Positions 36,001-49,275 of a stretch of DNA of 64,000 nt are shown in pieces. A program made the translations under genes and the position numbers. This DNA is from Marinobacter orientalis (GTDB taxonomy: Bacteria > Pseudomonadota > Gammaproteobacteria > Pseudomonadales > Oleiphilaceae). A model generated the notes under the pieces. That model saw only the letters and a list, made by a program, of their open reading frames with translations. It made no database searches and was not told the origin of the DNA. How positions within the stretch are numbered: the first letter of the stretch is position 1; every line of letters begins with the position of its first letter. The stretch covers positions 1,364,001 through 1,428,000 of the forward strand of contig NZ_SRZX01000001.1 of NCBI RefSeq assembly GCF_004792665.1, given 5' to 3'.

Positions 36001-36063
36001 GGACGGGATTCTAGCAGCAGACGCCTGGCATCGGTTGGAAATTGCGTGTGCGATTGCGGCGGA

Positions 36064-38640
36064 TCAATCGGGGAAATAGCAGAGCAGTTGCTGGCGCACG
36101 ATATCGCCTCGCAACTGAAGCGGCCGGTGACCGAGGTCATGGACCTGCACCGCAGTGCTGGGCGAAGGCGTTTGCGCTGCCGGGGGCGGGGTTTGCTGAA
36201 GATGATCCGGATAATACCGGCAGTAGCCGGTTTCAGGGAAAAGAGCGGCGTAGGCGATACCGGTTTCCACCAGATCCTGGAAAAAGTGGGAACCATAGGA
36301 CAGGTCCGGGACCATAGCACCGGCATTTTCCGACACTTCCACCAGTGCGGCTATGCCGGCAATGTCCGAAAAGCGCACCGGAACGCCCAGTTCCGGGCTG
36401 CTGGTACCCCATCGGCCAGGTCCGATCAGCAGGGTCGGTGTGCTGGTGGATCGGACCTGCTCACCGACCAGGCGGGCTACCTCATAGCGCTGATTGGTGC
36501 TGAGTTCTGCGTAGACCGGTGCATCCACACGGATCACCCGATGAATTGCCAGGTTGATGTTGCCGCCCATAAAGTGACCTTCGGTGCGGAACAGAATACG
36601 TTCCTCCGGTACCTGTTCGGGGATGTTGACCGGACCCGTTTCGCCAACAGTAGCCAGGGGGCGACACTGAACCAGGTTGAACGCCGGATCTCCCTGTTCG
36701 TCGAGGTGCAGGGTGAATTCCACATCCACCGGGTGCCGGTAACCGGCCTCGAGGGTCTGTAACAGCCGGGAAAGCCTTGAAATGAAGGCCCCCTGCTGCA
36801 CCAGTGGCCGGAAAGTCAGGCGCCAGACAGGGCCTTTCATTCCGATCTGTTCCGCGCGAGTGGTTGCTGACCGGTCCACTTCGGCCAGGTGTGTCATGGG
36901 CAGATCGGTGGTGTTTGCCAGCAACTGGCTCAGGGGGAGGGTATCCAGAGTGCCGTCCTGGATATCCAGCAGGTCCACCAGATGCTGGGAGTAGCGGTAG
37001 GATTCCTCCTGGTTGCGGAAAGGCTGCCGGGTGGGCTGGTCCAGCGCCATGACACAGGCATGGTCACCCTCAATCCGGTCCACCGCACGGGTGCCCAATC
37101 CCATGACCATCCGCACCATTCCCGCTTTCGGATCCATGGTGCTGTCCCAGGCGAAGGTGTTACGGGAGACGCCCACACCGGCAGCATCCGGCAGGTAGTA
37201 ACGGCCACGGAAACGGCCATTGACCCTCTGGATCAGCAGGGCCATGGGCTCTTCCCTCTGGTCCAGCCGCCGTTGTTTGCGGTAGCGCAGCGCATCTTCA
37301 TTCATGGATGAGGCATACACCTCACGAATGGCATTTTCCAGCGCCGCCAGCCGTTGTTCCGGCGCGCCCTGATTGACCAGGAACACGCTCGCGTATTTTC
37401 CGGCAAAAGCGTTGCCGAATCCGTCTTCCTGCAGGCTTGATGAACGCACCAGAATGGGGTACTGGCCGTAATGATCCAGCAGCCGCTCCAGCTCTGTACG
37501 GATTTCATCGGGGAAGTGGCCGCAGAGAATATCGTCTCTCAGCGCCGGCGCCTCGCTCAGGTAACCGGTCTCTGACCGCTGGCGCATGATCGCCGGCCAC
37601 AGCCCGTTGTGGACCAGAAACGCATAGTAGACATCGGTGCCGAGATAGCGGGAGTCGTGTGGCTCCAGGTATTGCTGCCAGAGGCGAGGAGCATCCTTCA
37701 GCAGGATGTTTCGTGCAATCAGCATGCCCGTGGCCTTGCCGCCGATGTATCCGCTGCCCACCAGCCGGCCGCGGATGCCCAGCAGGTCTTCAAGTGACAG
37801 ATAGCGTCGCGCCAGTTCCAGAATCTGTGGGTCCCGGCTGATCAGTACCTGCAACACCTGCTCCTGCAGATCGGCAATGCAGCCTTCATCCTGTTCGGAC
37901 AGTGCCCGACCGGCTTCCTGGAACAGGCGATCCCAGTAATCCAGTAGTGGCTGGCGTTGCAGGTGTTCCAGCTCCAGGCTGGCTTGCAGGCGGGTCGCAT
38001 CGCTGCTGTCGGTGATCGGCTGAAACTGGCCGTTGTGTTCCCGGTGGGGCAGGAACATGGTGGGTGACTGGCGGCGCCAGGCCTTGATCGGGTGAATCTG
38101 TACCTCGTCGCCGTGTCGATCGACATCGATCATCACCTGGGTCGTCTCGCGGATGCGGTCCAGAGTCATGCGGGAGTGGCGGTCCGGATGCAGGGCAAAC
38201 CAGGCCACTGTGTCCAGTTCAAACAGGAACGGGCATACCACCCGGAAGAAATTCCCCACCATGGCATCGGTGGCCCAGGCATTGAGCAGTTCACTGAGGC
38301 TGTCGCACACGTAAAAGGCGCCACGGCCATGCTGTTCGATCAGATGCCATACCCGGCTGGTAAAACTTTCGAAACCGCCAAGGGCATCGATCTCGATGGT
38401 GCGGACCGCCGGATGCCGCTCAATAATGGGTGGGTGTTCGCCGAAGCGAAGATAAATGATCTGGCGGCCGGAATCGGCGGCAGCGTCCAGAAAGGGCAGT
38501 ACGAACCGGCGATAGTCTTCGAGGTCGGAAACGCGCCAGACCACGTTATCGCCAATGCGAAGGCCGTCCAGAACCTCGTCCAGCCCGGTCAGCCCGGTAG
38601 AGATCCGGTCTGCAGGCTGGGGAGGTTCCCTGCTGATCAT
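36064..38640 (-). CDS. PEP/pyruvate-binding (PPDK N-domain) protein with degenerate KaiC-like N-terminus
   Basis: The 858-residue protein has two parts. Residues about 1-270 resemble a KaiC/RadA-like module: STGLTGLDEVLDGLRIGDNVVWRV is in the right place, but the GxxxxGKT P-loop is absent. Residues about 300-855 match the ATP-grasp nucleotide/PEP-binding domain of PEP synthase and pyruvate phosphate dikinase: YIGGKATGMLIARN, ILVRSSSLQEDGFGNAFAGKYASVF and MVMGLGTRAVDR. The central phosphohistidine (THAA-like) domain and C-terminal TIM barrel that turn pyruvate into PEP are absent. It cannot be a complete PEP synthase. A regulatory or phosphotransfer role is possible. It lies 7 bases downstream of gdhA and 63 bases upstream of regB. 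No function is established. Confidence 0.88.
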   Translation of the reverse strand: MISREPPQPADRISTGLTGLDEVLDGLRIGDNVVWRVSDLEDYRRFVLPFLDAAADSGRQIIYLRFGEHPPIIERHPAVRTIEIDALGGFESFTSRVWHLIEQHGRGAFYVCDSLSELLNAWATDAMVGNFFRVVCPFLFELDTVAWFALHPDRHSRMTLDRIRETTQVMIDVDRHGDEVQIHPIKAWRRQSPTMFLPHREHNGQFQPITDSSDATRLQASLELEHLQRQPLLDYWDRLFQEAGRALSEQDEGCIADLQEQVLQVLISRDPQILELARRYLSLEDLLGIRGRLVGSGYIGGKATGMLIARNILLKDAPRLWQQYLEPHDSRYLGTDVYYAFLVHNGLWPAIMRQRSETGYLSEAPALRDDILCGHFPDEIRTELERLLDHYGQYPILVRSSSLQEDGFGNAFAGKYASVFLVNQGAPEQRLAALENAIREVYASSMNEDALRYRKQRRLDQREEPMALLIQRVNGRFRGRYYLPDAAGVGVSRNTFAWDSTMDPKAGMVRMVMGLGTRAVDRIEGDHACVMALDQPTRQPFRNQEESYRYSQHLVDLLDIQDGTLDTLPLSQLLANTTDLPMTHLAEVDRSATTRAEQIGMKGPVWRLTFRPLVQQGAFISRLSRLLQTLEAGYRHPVDVEFTLHLDEQGDPAFNLVQCRPLATVGETGPVNIPEQVPEERILFRTEGHFMGGNINLAIHRVIRVDAPVYAELSTNQRYEVARLVGEQVRSTSTPTLLIGPGRWGTSSPELGVPVRFSDIAGIAALVEVSENAGAMVPDLSYGSHFFQDLVETGIAYAALFPETGYCRYYPDHLQQTPPPAAQTPSPSTAVQVHDLGHRPLQLRGDIVRQQLLCYFPD

Positions 38641-38647
38641 GGCCGGA

Positions 38648-42248
<3,601 letters not shown>

Positions 42249-42299
42249 ACCATGATTATGGCGGTTACCCGCTTCCCATAGCCGGCGGGTGACATTGTG

Positions 42300-42338
42300 C
42301 CCCGAATGGAGCCAACTCCGCCATTCGGGGTTTTTTTT
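42300..42338 (+). terminator. Rho-independent terminator after the copper receptor gene
   Basis: A 10-bp perfect stem, CCCCGAATGG (42300-42309) with CCATTCGGGG (42321-42330), encloses an 11-base loop and is followed by eight T residues. It lies 52 bases after the receptor stop and separates it from the second RND operon. Confidence 0.93.
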
Positions 42339-42424
42339 GTCCGTACTCAATGTAAGGGCACAGCCTCCCTGTTAAACTTCGATCAGCAACTGGAATATTC
42401 TTATAACCTTTTTGTGAGGTCGGC

Positions 42425-43480
42425 ATGCGCCATCCCGGTCACCTTTTCTTCATTCTTGTGTTCATATTGCCCGCACTTGCCTCTGCGCAACCTGCCTTTG
42501 AAACCGTCGAGCGGCGCTCATTCCAGCAAACCATTCATCTTGATGGCATCATTGAAGCCGTTCAGCAGAGCACCGTCTCTGCCCAGACCAGCGGCACTGT
42601 CCAGAAACTGCCTTACGATGTTGATGACTCGGTTGTCGCCGGTGACCTGATCGTTCAGCTGGAGGACAGTGAGCAACGCTCGCGGCTGCGCCAGGCCCGG
42701 GCCGGACTGGAAGAAGCCGAAGCGGCGCTCACGGATGCGCGGCAGCAGTTCAACCGGATCGAGTCGGTCCACGAGCAGGGACTGGTATCTGGCCAGGAGT
42801 TTGACCAGGCCCGGAATAACCTGGCCGCTGCCAGAGCCCGGGTAGCGAGTGCCAAAGGTTCGGTCTCCGTAGCCGAGGAACAGTTGTCCTATACCCGGGT
42901 GGAAGCGCCCTATGACGGCATTCTCACCGAGCGCCACGTGGAAGTTGGTGAGTCCGTAAGCCCCGGTCAGCCGCTTCTTAGCGGGTTGTCCCTGGAAGAA
43001 CTGCGGGTAGTGGTTGATCTGCCACAGAAGTACGCGGAGATGGCACGTGCTGAACGCCAGGCCCGGGTCAAGCTTGCCGATGGCCGGGTACTGGAAACCG
43101 GCGAGATGACGTTTTACCCCTACGCAAATCCGGCAAGTCACACTTTCCGGCTGAGGATGCGCCTGAATGAACCTAACGGCTCCCTGTTTCCCGGTATGCT
43201 GGTGAAGGTCAGCATTCCGGTTGCCAGTCGCGAGAGCCTCTGGGTGCCGGCCAGCAGCCTGATCCATCGCAGTGAACTCAGAGCAGTGTATATCCTGGAC
43301 AGCAACGACCAGCCTCGCCTTCGCCAGGTAAGCACGGGCATCCGCGATGGCGAGAGCCTGGAAATTCTGGCAGGTGTCAGTGAGGGCGAGCGAGTGGTGA
43401 CCGATCCTTCGGTTCTGGTGGGGAGTGAGCGCCTGAATCTGCCTGAGGCCGCCGAGCCTGGCGGGGAGGAGGGGCGGTGA
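42425..43480 (+). CDS. RND efflux periplasmic adaptor (system 2)
   Basis: The 351-residue adaptor has an N-terminal signal peptide ending near ALASAQ (no lipobox Cys at the cleavage point), a first lipoyl half, a helical hairpin (about 80-150, QLEDSEQRSRLRQARAGLEEAEAAL), and the second lipoyl half EAPYDGILTERHVEVGESVSPG. Beta-barrel and membrane-proximal parts follow. It links a pump to an outer-membrane channel. A GAGGT site precedes the ATG. Its last codons overlap the pump gene by 4 bases through GTGA. No TolC-like gene belongs to this operon, unlike system 1. The terminator 86 bases upstream marks an independent transcript. Confidence 0.9.
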   Translation: MRHPGHLFFILVFILPALASAQPAFETVERRSFQQTIHLDGIIEAVQQSTVSAQTSGTVQKLPYDVDDSVVAGDLIVQLEDSEQRSRLRQARAGLEEAEAALTDARQQFNRIESVHEQGLVSGQEFDQARNNLAAARARVASAKGSVSVAEEQLSYTRVEAPYDGILTERHVEVGESVSPGQPLLSGLSLEELRVVVDLPQKYAEMARAERQARVKLADGRVLETGEMTFYPYANPASHTFRLRMRLNEPNGSLFPGMLVKVSIPVASRESLWVPASSLIHRSELRAVYILDSNDQPRLRQVSTGIRDGESLEILAGVSEGERVVTDPSVLVGSERLNLPEAAEPGGEEGR

Positions 43481-46400
43481 GCGAAGAAAAGCAGCGCGTC
43501 GGACCTTCCGGCGCCATTGCCCGGGTTTTCCAGGATAGCAAACTGACGCCGTTGCTGGCGGTGCTGGCGGTGGTGCTGGGTATCCTGGTGGTGATCATTA
43601 CCCCGAAAGAGGAAGAGCCGCAGATTGACGTCACCATGGCCGACATCATGGTGGGCTTCCCCGGTGCCAGTGCCCGGGAAGTGGAGAGCGCCATCGCTAT
43701 TCCCGCAGAACAGGTGATGAGCGAAATTGACGAGATTGAGCACGTTTACTCGGTATCGCGTCAGGGCCAGGCAATCATTACCGTCCAGTTCGAGGTCGGT
43801 GTGCCCAGGCAGGAGGCGCTCGTCCGCCTCTACAACAAGGTCTATTCCAACCAGGACTGGTTGCCTGCCAATCTGGGTGCGACCCAGCCTCTGGTCAAGC
43901 CCAAGGGCATTGACGATGTTCCGGTGATGACCCTGACACTTTACGACCCGGTAAACGGTCACACCGGTGAGGAGCTCACCCGCCTGGCCCATATGCTGGA
44001 GGTGGCCCTCAAGCGGGTGCCGGGCACCCGGGATATCTACACCGTGGGCGGAATACCTGATCGTGTTGATATTGTCTTCGATCCGGCCCTGCTGGCCGGT
44101 TTTCAACTGACGGTCAGCGACATCCAGAAGGCCCTTCGGGCGGCGAACGCCAGTAGCCAGGAAACCCGGGTGACCCGCAACAATCTGTCGATACCGGTGC
44201 AGGTGGGCACGTTGCTGGAGACAGTGGAGGACGTACGCAGCCTGGTGGTAGGCATGCACAACGGTGCTGCCGTGCGGCTGGAGGATGTGGCACGGGTCCG
44301 TCGGGGTGGCACTGTCGCGGACCAGAGCGTGATGACCGGCTTTGGCCCGGGCGCGCAAGTCGGCTCCTCCAGTGAGCCCGGTCAGGTTTACCCTGCGGTC
44401 ACGCTGGCCATCGCCAAGAAACCCGGTGAGAACGCCATCGATATCACCACCGCCGTCGAAAACCGCCTGGAACGGCTACGCAACCGGGCTCTGCCGGCGG
44501 ATGTGGAAGTGCTGGTTACCCGTGATTACGGTGAGACGGCTTCACAGAAGGCCCGCAAGCTGATATCGGACCTGATTTCCGCCACCCTGGCAGTGATGAT
44601 TCTGGTCCTGGCTGCCATGGGCTGGCGTCAGGCGCTGATTGTCGGGATTGCGGTGATGATCACCCTGTTGCTGACCCTGGTGTTCTCTTGGGCCTGGGGC
44701 TTTACGCTCAACCGGGTGTCCCTGTTCGCGCTGATTTTCTCCATCGGTATTCTGGTCGATGACGGTATCGTCATCACCGAAAACATCAACCGTCGGATCC
44801 AGAACTCCCGCCGTGCGGTGAAAGAAATCATCCCACTGGCAGTGGACGAAGTGGGCACCCCCACTATCATGGCCAGCCTGACCATCATGGCGGCGCTGAT
44901 TCCGATGGCCTTTGTCAGTGGGCTGATGGGCCCCTACATGAGCCCGATTCCGATCAATGCTTCCGCAGGTATGGTGATTTCCCAGATCGTCGCCTTTGTG
45001 GTGGCACCCTGGTTGGCGTTCCGATTGTTGCGACACAAGAAGGGTCAGGCCGCGGAAGATGCGGAAGAAGCCTCGAATTCCGCCGAGGGGGTCAGTCCCC
45101 GCGCTCTGAAGATCTTCCGGGCAGTCCTCTCACCATTTTTGGGTGACCATTCCTGGCGCCGCCGGCTTCTGGCCCTGGGTGTGGTGTTGGTGACGGTTGC
45201 GGCGGCTTCGCTGCCGGTGTTCCAGGCCGTGATTTTGAAAATGCTGCCGTTCGACAACAAGTCCGAACTGCAGATCGTGGTGGACATGCCCGAGCGCACG
45301 CCCATGGTACAGACCCAACGGGTACTGCTGGAGATGGGTCACTACCTGGAGACCGTAGACGAGGTGGTCAACTGGCAGACCTATGCCGGCACGGCATCCC
45401 CCATCAATTTCAACGGCCTGGTGCGGCAGTATTATCTGCGCAGCGGACCTTACCAGGGTGATATCCAGATCAACCTCGTTGGTGACGAGAGCAGGGCACG
45501 GCAGTCGCACGCCATCGCCCAGTCCCTGCGCGGACCGCTGACTGAGATTGGTGACCGGTATAATGCCGAGGTGAAGGTGGTCGAAGTACCCCCGGGTCCC
45601 CCGGTTCTGTCGCCGGTGGTGGCGGAAATCTACGCCGTGAATAACGAGCGCCGTGCCGAGCTGGCCCTCCAGGTGGCCGAAAAAATGGGCAAAGTGGAAG
45701 GTCTGGTAGAGATCGATACCACCCTCGAAGCGCCTACCCGGCAGTGGGAGGTGGTGGTGGACAGGTCCCGGGCAGCCCGCCTCGGGGTTTCCCAGGCGCA
45801 GGTGGTGATGGCCCTGCAAACGGCCCTGGGCGGTCGGAGTGTCAGCTTCCTGCATGATGAACATGCCAAGTATCCGGTGCCGATCCGGATCATCCTTGGT
45901 GAGGGGGACAAGGCCCAGCCCTCTGCCCTGATGTCTGTCAACGTGCGCAGCCGCAGCGGCCAGATGGTGCCGTTGGCCAGCATCGCCGAGGTTCGGGAAG
46001 CGGACTGGATGGGTGCGATCTATCACAAGGATCTGCTGCCGGTGACCTACGTGACTGCGGCCATGGCCGGTGAGATCGATTCACCCCTGTATGGCATGTT
46101 CGACACGGTGGAACGGCTGGAGCAGGATCCGGGCGCGCCGGAGCAGTATTTCATCAGTCAGCCGGTGTTACCCGAAAAAGGCACCCTGAAATGGGACGGC
46201 GAGTGGCAGATCACCTATGAAACCTTCCGCGATATGGGCGCCGCCTACAGCGTGGGCGTATTCATGATTTTCGTGCTGCTGGTGGCGCAGTTCCGCTCCT
46301 ACATCCTGCCCCTGGTGATCATGGCGCCCATACCGCTGACGCTGATTGGCATTATGCCCGGCCATGCGTTACTGGGACGGGAGTTCACCGCCACCAGCAT

Positions 46401-46707
46401 GATCGGGATGATTGCCCTGGCGGGGATCATTGTCCGCAATTCCATTCTGCTGGTGGTGTTTATCCGGCAATTGATTGATGAAGGCGTGGAGGTGGGGGAG
46501 GCCGTAGTTCTGGCCGGAGCCGTTCGGATCAAACCCATAGCCCTGACGGCGATCTCGGCGATGGTGGGTGCTTACTTCATACTGAATGATCCGATTTTCA
46601 ACGGCCTGGCGATATCGCTGGTGTTTGGTCTTGCCATGTCCACGGTGTTCACCATAATTGTGGTGCCATTGCTTTACTACACCCTGGCGCGCTGTCGATG
46701 GGTGTGA
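43477..46707 (+). CDS. RND efflux pump inner-membrane subunit (system 2)
   Basis: This 1076-residue AcrB-superfamily pump has about twelve membrane helices. The proton-relay Asp pair is in FALIFSIGILVDDGIVITENINRRIQ, and the second-half signature is MIGMIALAGIIVRNSILLVVFIRQLI. The GTG start overlaps the adaptor stop (GTGA), giving translational coupling. The gene is the second of a two-gene operon and ends one base before the convergent diguanylate cyclase. Its closest look is to the uncharacterised efflux RND permeases rather than CusA, since no obvious Met-rich cleft motif was found. Substrate is unknown; adjacency to a copper receptor is suggestive only. Confidence 0.93.
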   Translation: MSEEKQRVGPSGAIARVFQDSKLTPLLAVLAVVLGILVVIITPKEEEPQIDVTMADIMVGFPGASAREVESAIAIPAEQVMSEIDEIEHVYSVSRQGQAIITVQFEVGVPRQEALVRLYNKVYSNQDWLPANLGATQPLVKPKGIDDVPVMTLTLYDPVNGHTGEELTRLAHMLEVALKRVPGTRDIYTVGGIPDRVDIVFDPALLAGFQLTVSDIQKALRAANASSQETRVTRNNLSIPVQVGTLLETVEDVRSLVVGMHNGAAVRLEDVARVRRGGTVADQSVMTGFGPGAQVGSSSEPGQVYPAVTLAIAKKPGENAIDITTAVENRLERLRNRALPADVEVLVTRDYGETASQKARKLISDLISATLAVMILVLAAMGWRQALIVGIAVMITLLLTLVFSWAWGFTLNRVSLFALIFSIGILVDDGIVITENINRRIQNSRRAVKEIIPLAVDEVGTPTIMASLTIMAALIPMAFVSGLMGPYMSPIPINASAGMVISQIVAFVVAPWLAFRLLRHKKGQAAEDAEEASNSAEGVSPRALKIFRAVLSPFLGDHSWRRRLLALGVVLVTVAAASLPVFQAVILKMLPFDNKSELQIVVDMPERTPMVQTQRVLLEMGHYLETVDEVVNWQTYAGTASPINFNGLVRQYYLRSGPYQGDIQINLVGDESRARQSHAIAQSLRGPLTEIGDRYNAEVKVVEVPPGPPVLSPVVAEIYAVNNERRAELALQVAEKMGKVEGLVEIDTTLEAPTRQWEVVVDRSRAARLGVSQAQVVMALQTALGGRSVSFLHDEHAKYPVPIRIILGEGDKAQPSALMSVNVRSRSGQMVPLASIAEVREADWMGAIYHKDLLPVTYVTAAMAGEIDSPLYGMFDTVERLEQDPGAPEQYFISQPVLPEKGTLKWDGEWQITYETFRDMGAAYSVGVFMIFVLLVAQFRSYILPLVIMAPIPLTLIGIMPGHALLGREFTATSMIGMIALAGIIVRNSILLVVFIRQLIDEGVEVGEAVVLAGAVRIKPIALTAISAMVGAYFILNDPIFNGLAISLVFGLAMSTVFTIIVVPLLYYTLARCRWV

Positions 46708-47766
46708 TCAGGTTTGGGCTGCCGTGGCTGATGGGGAAAGCGCGGGGATGATCTGGTTGCGGCCGGTATTCTTGGCTGTATAAAGGCGGATATCCGCCTC
46801 GCGGACCAGATCCCGCAGGGTATGGCCATCGCTTCCAAGTTCAGCGACGCCGCCGCTGAGTGTCAGGCGAATCACATTGTTGCTGATGGTCAGGGGTGTG
46901 GAGGCAACGGCTATGCGGATTTTTTCAGCAACTTCCATGGCCTGCTGGCTGTTGGTGTTGCTGAGCAGAATGCCGAATTCCTCGCCTCCCAGGCGTGCCG
47001 GGAGATCGGTGGCACGCAGGCATTCCCTGAAAATACGGGCAACGTGCTGCAGCGCCCGGTCTCCGGATTCGTGGCCGTGGTCGTCATTGACGTTCTTGAA
47101 GTGGTCGAGATCCAGAACCAGTATGGATATCGGTAAACTGTACCGCTGTGCCCGATGTTTTTCCCGCTCAAAGATATCGCTGAGCCGGGCACGGTTGGCG
47201 AGCCCGGTCAGCGGGTCAGTCTGCGCGGTTTTCATGAGTTTGCGTTCGGACGTTTCACGGGTGACTTCGTAAACATGTGAAAACACCAGAATGCACAGAG
47301 AAATCATGGCGATGTTGGTAATTGGCAGGGCCTGCATCATTTCTGGCTGGTCCTGGTGCCTGAACAGGAAGATAACCGCTGCGATTCCCATGTAGATGGC
47401 AGAAACGGCCAGTCCCAGTCTTCGCCCCAACAGCAGGTGGGAAACAATGGGTATCAGCAATACCCAGGCATGTACGGCGGAGGTGGAGCGTGGGGTGGCC
47501 ATTGCAAACATCATGGCGGTGAAGAACGGAATCAGGTAGGCAATAATCCAGCGTTCCAGATGCCGGGTGTGGCGGATTGCCCGGTAAACGACGATGGCAT
47601 AGATACCCATTGCGATTTCAACAAGGGCGAGCGGGTAACTGCCTTTCAGGAAATTCATCGACGAGAACAGTGTAGCGCCAACGAGAGTCACCAGCAGCAG
47701 CGCCTTCAGTACTGCTTTACGGTAAGGTCGCGCCAGTTCTTTCAGGGAGTCTTTATAGCTATCCAT
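46708..47766 (-). CDS. Membrane-anchored GGDEF diguanylate cyclase
   Basis: The 352-residue protein has an N-terminal membrane module of about five to six hydrophobic segments (VLKALLLVTLVGATLFSSM, YPLALVEIAMGIYAIVVY, WIIAYLIPFFTAMMFAM, AWVLLIPIVSHLLL, AIYMGIAAVIFLF and AMISLCILVFSH). The GGDEF domain is at the C-terminus, with TDPLTGLANRARLSDIF and the catalytic RLGGEEFGILLS. GGEEF is an active variant; the RxxD inhibitory site is not obvious. ATG at 47766 is chosen because the upstream in-frame residues do not look coding. It likely makes cyclic di-GMP in response to an envelope or small-molecule cue. It is convergent with pump system 2 and divergent from system 3. Confidence 0.9.
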   Translation of the reverse strand: MDSYKDSLKELARPYRKAVLKALLLVTLVGATLFSSMNFLKGSYPLALVEIAMGIYAIVVYRAIRHTRHLERWIIAYLIPFFTAMMFAMATPRSTSAVHAWVLLIPIVSHLLLGRRLGLAVSAIYMGIAAVIFLFRHQDQPEMMQALPITNIAMISLCILVFSHVYEVTRETSERKLMKTAQTDPLTGLANRARLSDIFEREKHRAQRYSLPISILVLDLDHFKNVNDDHGHESGDRALQHVARIFRECLRATDLPARLGGEEFGILLSNTNSQQAMEVAEKIRIAVASTPLTISNNVIRLTLSGGVAELGSDGHTLRDLVREADIRLYTAKNTGRNQIIPALSPSATAAQT

Positions 47767-48033
47767 GCGCGAGGTCTGGGGATGCCGGCATCGGGCTGAC
47801 TCTGGCCGTGAAATGTGTAGATAAGATAAGCGTATAACAGAACTGTGAATTAGATCAGATTTTTGATGAAAAGTAGCGTTAATTAAGACCAAAGTCTCAT
47901 TCTTTCCGGCAATAAGCCAACATGCGCTATATTGAGGCGCCTTAACGGGTCCGGATCCAAAACTGCGTTCCGGCTGTATAGTAAAGAGCCTGTATTTATC
48001 CGGGCTTACACACCGCAATTGGTCAGAAAAACC

Positions 48034-49275
48034 ATGTTGAAACGAATTATTCCCCTGCTGATACTTGCCGTCGGTGTTGCCGGTTTCATTCTGCTCAAGG
48101 TCACCCGGCCCGAGCCGGACACGGTCAGCGCCAAAGAGCGCAGCTGGCTGATCGAGGTGATGACGGTGAGGCCTGATACCCATACGCCGGTATTGTCCTT
48201 GTATGGCGAACTGGTAGCGCCGGAACAGACAACCATCGCTGCGCCGCTGGCAGGGCGGATTGGCAGCCGGCCGGTGCAGGAAGGGCAGCGGGTGAAAGCG
48301 GGAGAGCTGCTGGTTGCCCTGGACAGTGCCGACGTGACACCCCTGGTTGACCAGGCAGAGGCAGACGTAAACGATCTCCGGGCCCAGATCGCCTCGGAAC
48401 AGGTGCGGCATGCGAACGACCGCGAGGCACTTGCAGGCGAGAAGGCCATTCTGGAGAACGCGCGGCGGCAGTTTGAAAGAACCCAATCGCTTGTCGGTCG
48501 CAACCTGTCGTCACAGGAAACCCTGGATGCAGCTGCGGACGTCCTGGCTCGCGCCCGCCTGACGGTCACTGCGCGGCAGCGGGCCGTCGATGAACACCCA
48601 TCCCGCCTGCAAAGCCTGGAGGCCAGGCTGGCCCGGGCCCAGGCGGCACTGACTTCGGCGCGGCGGGATGCCGAGAGAGCGACGGTTGCGGCCCCGTTCG
48701 ACGGTATTGTGACCGCTATTCAGGTGGCGGAGGGCGACCGCGTATCACAGAATGCCCCGTTGCTTTCCGTCTACCCTGACCAGGGGCTGGAGCTGAGGGC
48801 CAGAGTTGCGGATGTTTTCCGGCAGGAATTGCTGGATGCCGTGAACGCTGGTGAGGACCTGCAGGCGGCGACCGGCGATGGTCGGCACCGTTTTACGCTG
48901 TCCCGCTTTGCCGGCACCAGTGACCCTGCCGGTACCGAAGCGATTCTGACACTGAACGGCGATACCGGTGGCCTGCGCCCGGGCGGGTTACTCCCGGTTA
49001 CGCTGGAAAGGCCGCCAAGACAGGATTCCATTGCCATCCCTTACAGTGCTCTCTATGGCAGCGACAGTGTTTATCGGATGACGGATGATTACCGCATGCA
49101 GCGTGTCACAGTGAAGCGCCTGGGTGAGGCCAGGGCCTCCAACGGCGAGCGCCAGGTTCTGGTGTCGGCCGAGGGCCTTGACGCCGGCGACACCCTTATT
49201 ATCACCCACCTTCCCAACGCCATGACCGGCTTGAAGGTGGAGCTGGCGGGCGCTGAGCCGGAGGCGGGCGAATGA
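48034..49275 (+). CDS. RND efflux periplasmic adaptor (system 3)
   Basis: The 413-residue membrane-fusion protein begins with an uncleaved-type N-terminal anchor (LLILAVGVAGFILLKVTRP), a lipoyl half with LVAPEQTTIAAPLAGRIGSRPVQEGQRV, a long helical hairpin (about 105-200), and the second lipoyl half VAAPFDGIVTAIQVAEGDRVSQ. ATG at 48034 follows a weak purine stretch; an earlier in-frame start (47932) precedes residues unlike any signal. It overlaps the pump gene by 4 bases (ATGA) and heads the RND/AttEFGH-like run. The 267 bases before it are a divergent control region with the diguanylate cyclase gene; no clear operator was recognised in it. Confidence 0.9.
   Translation: MLKRIIPLLILAVGVAGFILLKVTRPEPDTVSAKERSWLIEVMTVRPDTHTPVLSLYGELVAPEQTTIAAPLAGRIGSRPVQEGQRVKAGELLVALDSADVTPLVDQAEADVNDLRAQIASEQVRHANDREALAGEKAILENARRQFERTQSLVGRNLSSQETLDAAADVLARARLTVTARQRAVDEHPSRLQSLEARLARAQAALTSARRDAERATVAAPFDGIVTAIQVAEGDRVSQNAPLLSVYPDQGLELRARVADVFRQELLDAVNAGEDLQAATGDGRHRFTLSRFAGTSDPAGTEAILTLNGDTGGLRPGGLLPVTLERPPRQDSIAIPYSALYGSDSVYRMTDDYRMQRVTVKRLGEARASNGERQVLVSAEGLDAGDTLIITHLPNAMTGLKVELAGAEPEAGE

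Noticed and set aside
47767..48486. N-terminal extension of the diguanylate cyclase
   Set aside because: The extra residues overlap the adaptor gene of system 3 on the other strand and are unlike a membrane or sensor domain.
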